Shown here piece after piece: positions 1-6,200 of a stretch of 64,000 nt of DNA. The notes below the pieces were generated by a model that saw nothing but the letters and a program-made list of their open reading frames with translations, made no database searches and was not told where the DNA came from. The number at the start of each line of letters is the position of its first letter. Positions within the stretch are counted from its first letter, which is position 1. The position numbers and the translations under genes were made by a program. Source of the DNA: Thermus thermamylovorans (GTDB lineage Bacteria > Deinococcota > Deinococci > Deinococcales > Thermaceae); the NCBI RefSeq assembly GCF_004307015.1, contig NZ_SIJL01000001.1, forward strand, positions 1 through 64,000, written 5' to 3'.

Positions 1-47
1 AAATGTGGTGGCCAATTACAAGGGCTTTCGCCGGAAATGGGGTGTGG

Positions 48-53
48 TATACT
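48..53 (+). promoter_or_regulatory. Extended -10 promoter element of the solute-binding protein gene
   Basis: TATACT preceded by TGG (a TGn extension) lies about 38 nt upstream of the chosen ATG. No convincing -35 is visible, which an extended -10 can tolerate. A strong Shine-Dalgarno (GGAGGTGGAG, 81-90) follows, so this transcript has a leader. Confidence 0.5.
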
Positions 54-91
54 GGGCGTGGCCCATAGAGGCAGCCATAGGGAGGTGGAGC

Positions 92-1390
92 ATGAGGGAG
101 AAGTATAGCTTGGCGAAGCGCACCAGCCGCCGCGGGTTCCTGAAGGCCGGTCTAGGGCTCGCGGTCCTGGGGATGGCCCGTGCCCAGGGGGCTCCGCCCG
201 TGGTCCGGGTGGGCACCCTCTTCGACTACACCGGGGCCCTGGCCGAGTTCGGCCCCCCCTTCCGCCGGGCGGCGGACCTGGCGGCCCGGCAGATCAACGA
301 GGCGGCGCGGGCCGTCTTCGGCGGCCCCATTATGGAGCTCGTCCATGAGGACTCGGGCACCACGGCCTCCATCGGCATCGACCGCGCCCGGAAGCTGGTG
401 GGGGTGGACCGGGTGCCGGCCATCGTGGGCTCCCTGGCCAGCGGGGTCACGGTGCCGGTGGCGGAGGCGGTGACCGTACCGGGCCGGGTGCTGCAGATCT
501 CCCCCGCCAGCACCTCCCCCCTCATCACCGCCCTGCCCGACAACGATTACCTGTTCCGCACCACCGCCTCCGACGCCCTGCAGGGGATCGTGGCCGCCCA
601 GCTGGCCCGGGGGGAGATCGTTTCTGGCCACCGCTTCGACACCGCCAGCACCATCTTCGTGAACAACCCCTATGGCCGTGGCCTGTCCGAGGTCTTCGCC
701 CGGGCCTTTGAACGCCGCGGGGGCCGCGTCCTGGCCCAGGTGGCCCACCCCGAGGAGCCCCAGCCCACCTACCGGGCCCTTCTGGAGCGGGCCCTGGCCG
801 GCCGGCCCGGGGTGCTCCTGTGCATCAGCTACCCCGGCCAGGCCACCGTCTACCTGCGGGAGGCCCTGGAGCTCTTCCGCTACAACAGCTTCCAGTTCGT
901 GGACGGCACCAAGTCCGAGGAGATCCTCCGGGCTGTGGGGGCGGCCAACCTCGAGGGCCGTCTGGGCACCGCCCCCGGCTCCGACCCCCAGTGGGAGGGG
1001 TTCCAGCGCTTCGTGCGCTTCTACCAGGAGGCCTACGGCGAGCGCCCGCCCCTGCCCTTCATGGACTCCACCTACGACGCGGTGGCGGTGATCGGCCTGG
1101 CCATCGCCCACGCGGTGTCCTTCGGCGTGGCCCGCATCAACGGCACCGTGCTCCGGGACCGGCTCCGCCTGGTCTCCAACCCCCCCGGGGAGCGGGTGGG
1201 GGTGGGGGAGTTCCGCCGGGCCTTCGAGCTTCTCCGGAACCGCCAGGTCATCAACTACACGGGGGCCGCGGGGGAGGTGGACTTCGACGAGAACGGGGAC
1301 GTCATCACCCCGGTGGAGGTCTGGCGCTACCGGGGCGGCCGCATCGAGCAGGTGGCCCTGCGGCGGCCCGGCCAGATCCCCAGGAGCTGA
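92..1390 (+). CDS. ABC transporter substrate-binding protein (Leu/Ile/Val-binding type), Tat-exported
   Basis: Periplasmic solute receptor of the branched-chain amino acid/amide (LivK-like, type I) family, 432 residues. The N-terminus carries a twin-arginine signal (SRRGFLKAG, then a hydrophobic stretch ending ARAQG), so the protein is probably exported folded by Tat. Mature opening VVRVGTLFDYTGALAEFG is the family's ligand-binding first strand. I chose the ATG at 92 because GGAGGTGGAG sits just upstream; an in-frame GTG at 5 would put 29 extra residues before the signal. No permease or ATPase genes adjoin it, so it is an orphan here and its ligand is unknown. A GC-rich hairpin follows the stop. 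Confidence 0.85.
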   Translation: MREKYSLAKRTSRRGFLKAGLGLAVLGMARAQGAPPVVRVGTLFDYTGALAEFGPPFRRAADLAARQINEAARAVFGGPIMELVHEDSGTTASIGIDRARKLVGVDRVPAIVGSLASGVTVPVAEAVTVPGRVLQISPASTSPLITALPDNDYLFRTTASDALQGIVAAQLARGEIVSGHRFDTASTIFVNNPYGRGLSEVFARAFERRGGRVLAQVAHPEEPQPTYRALLERALAGRPGVLLCISYPGQATVYLREALELFRYNSFQFVDGTKSEEILRAVGAANLEGRLGTAPGSDPQWEGFQRFVRFYQEAYGERPPLPFMDSTYDAVAVIGLAIAHAVSFGVARINGTVLRDRLRLVSNPPGERVGVGEFRRAFELLRNRQVINYTGAAGEVDFDENGDVITPVEVWRYRGGRIEQVALRRPGQIPRS

Positions 1391-1401
1391 GCCCCCAAGG
1401 G

Positions 1402-1421
1402 GCCCCCGCCCCGGCGGGGGC
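1402..1421 (+). terminator. GC hairpin after the solute-binding protein gene
   Basis: Perfect 8-bp stem (GCCCCCGC / GCGGGGGC) with a CCCG loop, 11 bp after the stop. The tail is only pyrimidine-rich (CTTCCCTT), so it may be a weak terminator or a 3'-end stabiliser. Confidence 0.45.
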
Positions 1422-1463
1422 CGGGGGCTTCCCTTCGTCGGCTCCTCCCCTTAGCCTGGCCTT

Positions 1464-2456
1464 GTGGAACGCGTCCTGCCCTTTCGCTTCGCGGAGGGGG
1501 AGGGGGTCTTCTGGCTTTTGGACCAGAGGCGGCTCCCCCTGGAGGAGGTCTGGGTTCCGGTGCGCACCGCAAGGGAGATGGCCTCGGCCATCCGGGGCAT
1601 GGTGGTGCGGGGGGCCCCGGCCATCGGGGTTTCGGCGGCCTACGGCATGGTCCTGGCCCACCTCGCCGGGGAGGCCCCGGAGGAGGCGGACCGGCTCCTC
1701 CGGGCCAGCCGCCCCACGGCGGTGAACCTCTTCCACGCCCTGGACCGCATGAAGGCCCACTGGGGGGACCTGGAGGGAAGCCTGAAGGAGGCCCGGGCCC
1801 TTTGGCGGGAGGTGGAGGAAACGGAAAAGGCCATAAGCCTGCATGGGGCCAGGGTGTTAAGGGGCCAAGTCCTCACCCACTGCAACACCGGGCCCCTCGC
1901 CACCGGGGGGTACGGCACTGCCCTCGGGGCCATCGTGGAGGCCCACCGCCGGGGACGGGTCCGCCACGTCTGGGTGGACGAGACCAGGCCCTACCTGCAA
2001 GGGGCCCGCCTCACCGCCTACGAGCTGAAGAAGGCCGGGGTCCCCGCCACCCTCATCGCCGACAGCATGGCGGGCTTCCTCATGGGAAAGGGCCAGGTGG
2101 ACGCGGTGATCGTGGGGGTGGACCGCATGGCCCTGAACGGGGACTTCGCCAACAAGATCGGCACCTACGCCCTGGCGGTCCTCGCGCGCCATCACGGCAT
2201 TCCCTTTTACGCCGCCCTGCCCCTTGCCTCCGTGGACCCCAGCCTTCCCACCGGGGAAGGCATCCCCCTCGAGGAGAGGCCCCCGGAGGAGGTCCTGGAG
2301 CTTAGGGGGGTGCGCCTCGCCCCTCCGGGGTTTCCCGCCTACCACCCGGCCTTCGACCTCACCCCCCACCGCTACCTCACGGGGATCGTTACCGAAAAGG
2401 GTGTCCTCTATCCCCCTTTCGACGAGGGGCTCCGGGATGCTCTGGGCCTTGCTTGA
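1464..2456 (+). CDS. mtnA: S-methyl-5-thioribose-1-phosphate isomerase (MtnA)
   Basis: Converts methylthioribose-1-phosphate to methylthioribulose-1-phosphate in the methionine salvage pathway. The 330-residue protein belongs to the aIF2B-alpha-like fold: the MVVRGAPAIGVSAAYGM segment near residues 46-62, the THCNTGPLAT loop with the family's catalytic Cys, and GVDRMALNGDFANKIGTY with the conserved Asp are all visible. The start is GTG with no Shine-Dalgarno; TAGCCT lies 6 nt upstream (1452-1457), so the mRNA is probably leaderless. The 3' end overlaps comF by 20 bp. No other salvage genes are nearby. Confidence 0.93.
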   Translation: MERVLPFRFAEGEGVFWLLDQRRLPLEEVWVPVRTAREMASAIRGMVVRGAPAIGVSAAYGMVLAHLAGEAPEEADRLLRASRPTAVNLFHALDRMKAHWGDLEGSLKEARALWREVEETEKAISLHGARVLRGQVLTHCNTGPLATGGYGTALGAIVEAHRRGRVRHVWVDETRPYLQGARLTAYELKKAGVPATLIADSMAGFLMGKGQVDAVIVGVDRMALNGDFANKIGTYALAVLARHHGIPFYAALPLASVDPSLPTGEGIPLEERPPEEVLELRGVRLAPPGFPAYHPAFDLTPHRYLTGIVTEKGVLYPPFDEGLRDALGLA

Positions 2457-3060
2457 GGGGCTTTTGGGCCACCTCTGCCCGGGGTGTGGGGGGAGGCTGG
2501 ACCGGGACCTCCTCTGCGCCCGTTGCCGGGAGGGCCTCCGGGCCTTCGCCGCGGGGGAGATGGTCTACCTGGGCCTCTACGGCCGGGTGGGGGGGCTGGT
2601 GCGGGCCCTCAAGTACCGGCGGCGCTTCGGCCTGGCCCCCCTTCTCGCCCGGCCCCTGGCCCAGGGGGTGCGGGAACGGGGGTGGGTGCTCGCGGGGGTG
2701 ACGGCCGTCCCCACCCTCCTCCCCCGCCTCCTCCTCCGGGGCTACCACCCGCCGGAGCTTTTGGCCCGAGAGCTGGCCCAGTGCCTCGGGCTTCCCTACC
2801 GGAGGGTGCTTTGGCGCCTGCGCTACGCCCCTGGCCAGCCCGCCCGGGGCCGGGGGCGCGCCCGGCTTCCCCCCGATCTCTTCGCCCCCCGGGTGCGGGT
2901 GGCGGGGGCCTGGCTCCTGGTGGACGACGTCCTGACCAGCGGGGCCACCTTCCTGAGGGCCCGGGAGGCCCTCCTCAGGGCGGGAGCCTTGGGGGTTTAC
3001 GGGGCCTTCCTGGCGGTGCGGGACCCCTCCGCCCTGGGGCCTTATACCCTTTCCCCCTAA
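2437..3060 (+). CDS. comF: ComF-family phosphoribosyltransferase-like protein
   Basis: 207-residue ComF/GntX-type protein. The N-terminus has a four-cysteine zinc-binding pattern (CPGCGG...CARC), followed by a PRTase-fold domain whose PRPP-binding loop is visible as LLVDDVLTSGAT near residue 162. In competent bacteria ComF acts in the cytosol during uptake of transforming single-stranded DNA; Thermus is highly transformable, so this role is plausible, but the biochemical activity of the family is not settled. The ATG at 2437 lies inside the end of mtnA (20-bp overlap), implying translational coupling. The protein has no membrane segment. Confidence 0.85.
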   Translation: MLWALLEGLLGHLCPGCGGRLDRDLLCARCREGLRAFAAGEMVYLGLYGRVGGLVRALKYRRRFGLAPLLARPLAQGVRERGWVLAGVTAVPTLLPRLLLRGYHPPELLARELAQCLGLPYRRVLWRLRYAPGQPARGRGRARLPPDLFAPRVRVAGAWLLVDDVLTSGATFLRAREALLRAGALGVYGAFLAVRDPSALGPYTLSP

Positions 3061-3173
3061 ACCCCATTCCGAAGAAGGCCGTGCGCCTAACTCCCTGGGG
3101 CCCTCGCCCCAACGCAGTCGGGAGGGGGCGGTGTTGCCGGGGGTCCGCCACACTCCCTGGCCCTGGCGGGGGC

Positions 3174-3179
3174 TAGACT
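3174..3179 (+). promoter_or_regulatory. Candidate -10 for the DUF4258-like gene
   Basis: TAGACT lies 22 nt before the GTG start, with an AAAGGAGGGGGG Shine-Dalgarno between them. The -35 region is unconvincing. The rest of 3061-3201 is GC-rich with short hairpins. Confidence 0.4.
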
Positions 3180-3201
3180 TGAGGCAAAGGAGGGGGGCAC
3201 C

Positions 3202-3600
3202 GTGAAAAAGCTCCGCCGCCTCGCCGACCTCCTTCCCCACCTCAAGGAGGGCCGTTACCGCCTGGGTCCCCACGTGGCCAAGCACATGCTCCAGGAGGGC
3301 TTCACCGAGCTGGACGTGCTCAAGGCTTTGGAGTGGGGCAGGGAGCTGGCCATCTACCCTGAGGACCAGCGGATGCTGGTTCTGGGCTACATGGTCTTCC
3401 CCCCGCGCCTCAGGCTTCCCCTCCATGTGGTCCTGGAGTACGCCCGGCCCCGGCACGTGGACGTCGTCACCGCCTTCATCCCCAAGGAGCCCCATCGGGT
3501 CTACTCCCGGGCCCGGCTGGCGGCCATCCTGCGCTTCGACGGGGCCCTGGAGGAGGTCCGCTGGTGCCTGCCCAAGGAGGCCTACCCGGCCTGGGAGTAG
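3202..3600 (+). CDS. DUF4258-like small protein
   Basis: 132-residue soluble protein resembling DUF4258: a histidine pair in GPHVAKHML, an acidic EGFTELDVLKAL helix, LHVVLEY and a VVTAFIP strand match the layout of that family (His-x-x-x-His/Met, central strands, then a T-A-x-x-P strand). DUF4258 proteins are often listed as toxin-like relatives of RelE-type folds, but I see no antitoxin partner here, so no toxin role is claimed. GTG start with a strong Shine-Dalgarno. The 3' end overlaps the convergent Fur-family gene by 19 bp. Confidence 0.55.
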   Translation: MKKLRRLADLLPHLKEGRYRLGPHVAKHMLQEGFTELDVLKALEWGRELAIYPEDQRMLVLGYMVFPPRLRLPLHVVLEYARPRHVDVVTAFIPKEPHRVYSRARLAAILRFDGALEEVRWCLPKEAYPAWE

Positions 3601-3968
3601 CCGGGACGGCATTCCGGGCAGCGGCCAAAAACCGTGACCTCGTGCCCCTCCGCTTGGAAGCCGGGGGGGAGGTGGGCAAGGGCTAGGTCGCAGCCCAGAA
3701 GCTCGTAGACCCGGCCGCAAAGGCGGCAGAGGAAGTGGTGGTGGTGCTCCCGGCCCGCGGGCTCGTAGCGAGGGGGTTCCCCGGGCAGGGCTACCGGGGT
3801 GAGGAAGCCCTCCTCCACCAGGCCCTTCAGGGTGCGGTACACGGTGGCCAGGCCCAGGGAGGGTACCTTCCTCCTGGCCAGGGCCAGGACCTCCTGGGGG
3901 GAAAGGGGTCTACCCGCCTCCAGGAAGGCCTCGCGGATGGCCCGCCGCTGCCGGGTGGAGCGCTCCAT
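3582..3968 (-). CDS. Fur-family metal-responsive transcriptional repressor (Fur/Zur/PerR type)
   Basis: 128-residue regulator with an N-terminal winged helix (TRQRRAIREAF ... LGLATVYRTLKGLVEEG, the family's recognition helix) and a C-terminal dimerisation/metal domain containing the HHHHF run and two CxxC pairs (CRLC and CPEC) for a structural zinc. It should bind DNA as a dimer when loaded with metal; whether it senses Fe, Zn, Mn or peroxide cannot be read from sequence. Divergent from a YibE/F membrane protein with a histidine-rich tail, with a Fur-like dyad between them. Convergent 19-bp overlap with the DUF4258-like gene. Confidence 0.9.
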   Translation of the reverse strand: MERSTRQRRAIREAFLEAGRPLSPQEVLALARRKVPSLGLATVYRTLKGLVEEGFLTPVALPGEPPRYEPAGREHHHHFLCRLCGRVYELLGCDLALAHLPPGFQAEGHEVTVFGRCPECRPGYSQAG

Positions 3969-3986
3969 GCCCCCAGGATAGCAAGC

Positions 3987-4002
3987 TGAGAAGCGATTTT
4001 CA
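3987..4002. promoter_or_regulatory. Candidate Fur-family operator dyad
   Basis: TGAGAAGCGATTTTCA is a near-perfect inverted repeat (TGAgAA / TTtTCA) in the 57-bp gap between the divergent Fur-family and YibE/F genes. It resembles the TGAAAAT-ATTTTCA class of Zur/Fur boxes and lies across the -35 region of the rightward promoter, a position suited to repression of the YibE/F gene and autoregulation. Confidence 0.55.
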
Positions 4003-4013
4003 TCCTTGGTGGG

Positions 4014-4019
4014 TAAAGT
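4014..4019 (+). promoter_or_regulatory. -10 element for a leaderless YibE/F transcript
   Basis: TAAAGT ends 6 nt before the ATG at 4026. No Shine-Dalgarno is present, so transcription should start at or next to the start codon. Confidence 0.55.
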
Positions 4020-4025
4020 GGGGCC

Positions 4026-5051
4026 ATGTGGCGCCTCCTGCTGGTCTTTCTTCTGCTTCCCGCCCTGGCCCAGGGGCGGGAGGAGGGCTACCTGGTGGGG
4101 CGGATCGTGGCCCTGGCCGGGGAGGGGGAGAGCCCCCTTTGGGACCTGGCCTGGGTGCGGGTGGAAGGGGAGCTGGTCCGGGCCTACCTGCCCACGGACG
4201 GGGAGGGCTTCCGCGAGGGGCAGCGGGTGGTCCTCTACCACGAGGGGGGACGGTACTACGTGACCGAGCCCGACCGCATGCCCTGGCTCTTCACCCTCCT
4301 GGGGCTTTTCGCCCTCCTGGCCCTCCTCCTGGGCCGGGGCAAGGGGGTGAGGGGGCTTCTCGGCACCTTCCTGAGCCTTTTGGTGGTGGTCTACTTCGTG
4401 GTCCCGCGGGTGGCGGCCGGGGGGAACCCCCTCCTCTACGCCTTTTTGGGAAGCCTGGGGGTCTTGCTCCTCACCATCTACCTGGTCCACGGGGTGAACC
4501 GCAAGACCACCGCTGCCCTCCTGGGCACCCTCCTCTCCGTGGGCTTCGTCCTCCTTCTCGCCCTCCTCTTCACCCGGGGCATGGCCTTCACCGGCCTGGC
4601 CTCGGAGGAGGCCCTCCTCCTCCGGCAGTGGGGGGGGGTGGACCTGGTCTCCCTCTTCCTCGCCGGGGTGGTGGTGGGGGCCCTGGGGGCCCTCACCGAC
4701 GTTACCGTCACCCAGGCGGCCGTGGTCCAGGCCCTGGCCCACGCCAACCCCCGCTTCGGCCTTCTGGACCTCTACCGCCGGGGGATGGAGGTGGGCTACG
4801 ACCACATCGGCAGCCTGGTGAACACCCTGGTCCTGGCCTACGCCGCGGGGTCTTTGCCCCTTTTCCTCCTCCTCACCCGGGATCCCACCCCCTTGCGCTT
4901 CCTCCTCAACACCGAGCCCTTCGCCGCGGAGATCGTGGCCATGGTCCTGGGCTCCCTGGGCCTCCTCCTGGCGGTCCCCCTCACCACCCTGGTGGCCGCC
5001 TGGTTCCTCCGGGGCGGCAGGGGGGGGCCGGGCCATCACCACCCCCACTGA
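4026..5051 (+). CDS. YibE/F-family integral membrane protein with His-rich tail
   Basis: 341 residues. A signal-like N-terminus (LLLVFLLLPALAQG) precedes a short extracytoplasmic region (about residues 17-88) and then seven or eight hydrophobic helices. The segment GALGALTDVTVTQAAVV near residue 220 and GYDHIGSLVNTLVLAYAG-like residues near 258-273 are typical of YibE/F proteins, whose function is unknown. The C-terminus ends GGPGHHHPH, a possible metal-binding tail. Divergent from a Fur-family repressor with a shared operator-like dyad, so a role in metal homeostasis is inferred, not shown. Leaderless start. Confidence 0.8.
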   Translation: MWRLLLVFLLLPALAQGREEGYLVGRIVALAGEGESPLWDLAWVRVEGELVRAYLPTDGEGFREGQRVVLYHEGGRYYVTEPDRMPWLFTLLGLFALLALLLGRGKGVRGLLGTFLSLLVVVYFVVPRVAAGGNPLLYAFLGSLGVLLLTIYLVHGVNRKTTAALLGTLLSVGFVLLLALLFTRGMAFTGLASEEALLLRQWGGVDLVSLFLAGVVVGALGALTDVTVTQAAVVQALAHANPRFGLLDLYRRGMEVGYDHIGSLVNTLVLAYAAGSLPLFLLLTRDPTPLRFLLNTEPFAAEIVAMVLGSLGLLLAVPLTTLVAAWFLRGGRGGPGHHHPH

Positions 5052-5060
5052 AGCCCGGGC

Positions 5061-5066
5061 TAAGAT
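5061..5066 (+). promoter_or_regulatory. -10 element for leaderless sbcD
   Basis: TAAGAT ends 6 nt before the sbcD ATG; no Shine-Dalgarno is present between them. Confidence 0.5.
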
Positions 5067-5072
5067 TGGGCC

Positions 5073-6200
5073 ATGCGCCTCCTGCACACCGCGGACTGGC
5101 ACCTGGGCAAGGTGCTCAAGGGGGTGGACCGCACCCCGGAGGTGGGGGAGGCCCTGAAGGCCCTCCTAGAGATCGCCAGGGAGGGGCGGGTGGACCTGGT
5201 GGTGGTGGCCGGGGACCTCTTCGACCGCCCCCAGGTTTCTGCCGAGGCCGAGGCCTACGCCGTGGAGTTCTTCCTGCGCCTCAGGGAGCTCGGGATTCCC
5301 GCCCTGGTCATCGCCGGGAACCACGACCCCAAGGAACGCCTGGAGGCCCTCGCCCCCCTCTTCGCCCTGGCGGGGGCCGAGGTGCGGGGGAGGCCCCTCC
5401 TGAAGGAGGAGGGCGGGGTGGTGGCGGTGAAGGGGGGCCTCCGGGCGGCCCTTTTGCCCTTCGTGTCCGAGCGGGTCCTGGTGAAAAAGGTCTTCCAGGG
5501 GGAGGAGGACCGCCACCGCGCCTACGCCGAGGCCATGCGCCGGATCCTGGCCAACCTGCAAAGCCCCCTTATGCTGGGCCACTTTGCCCTGGAGGGGGCG
5601 AGGCCCGGGGGCGGGGAGTTCGTCTTCCACCTGGCGGGGAGCTATGCGGTGCCCCCCTCGGCCCTCCCCCTCTCCGCCCGCTACCTGGCCCTCGGGCATC
5701 TCCACCGGCAGCAGCAGGCCTCGGAGGCTCCCCTGGCCTGGTACCCGGGAAGCCTGGTCCAGCTGGACTTCGGGGAGGGGGAGGAGGCGGAGCGGGGGGC
5801 CCTTCTGGTGGAGCTTCCCCCCTCGGGGCCCCCGCGGGTCCACCCTATCCGGGAGCGCTGGGGCAAGCCCCTCAAGACCTTCCGCCTCCGCCCCGAGGAG
5901 CTGGACGGACGGCTTCCCGAGATGGAGCGCTTTCCCGGCCACCTGCGCCTGGTGGTGGAGGGGCGGCTTTCCCCGGCGGTGAAGGAGCGCCTCTTCCAGG
6001 CCCTCCCCCGCCTCCTGGCGGTGGAGACGGGAGGCGCCCTGGCCGAGGAGGGGGGTGGGGCCTTGCCGGAGGGGCTCGGCTTTGTGGAGGCCTACGGCCG
6101 CTACCTGGAGGAGCGGGGCAGGAGGGAGGAAGCCCTCCTGGAGCGGTTTGCCCAACTGCTGAAGGAGGTGGAGCTTGCGGCCCTTGCGCCTGGAGCTTGA
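5073..6200 (+). CDS. sbcD: Exonuclease subunit SbcD (Mre11-type nuclease)
   Basis: 375-residue metallophosphoesterase subunit of the SbcCD (Mre11-Rad50-like) complex, which cleaves hairpins and protein-blocked DNA ends. The metal-ligand motifs are in order: TADWHLG (residues 7-13), GDLFD, GNHD (near 83) and LGHLHR (near 207). A C-terminal region after residue ~270 should carry the SbcC-binding and capping parts. sbcC starts 26 bp inside the end of sbcD, so the two subunits are coupled. Promoter is leaderless. Confidence 0.95.
   Translation: MRLLHTADWHLGKVLKGVDRTPEVGEALKALLEIAREGRVDLVVVAGDLFDRPQVSAEAEAYAVEFFLRLRELGIPALVIAGNHDPKERLEALAPLFALAGAEVRGRPLLKEEGGVVAVKGGLRAALLPFVSERVLVKKVFQGEEDRHRAYAEAMRRILANLQSPLMLGHFALEGARPGGGEFVFHLAGSYAVPPSALPLSARYLALGHLHRQQQASEAPLAWYPGSLVQLDFGEGEEAERGALLVELPPSGPPRVHPIRERWGKPLKTFRLRPEELDGRLPEMERFPGHLRLVVEGRLSPAVKERLFQALPRLLAVETGGALAEEGGGALPEGLGFVEAYGRYLEERGRREEALLERFAQLLKEVELAALAPGA

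Noticed and set aside
5166-6155. Large minus-strand frame under sbcD, and similar frames under sbcC, clpC, ilvB and others
   Set aside because: High GC keeps antisense frames open; these show no conserved motifs and overlap certain genes entirely.
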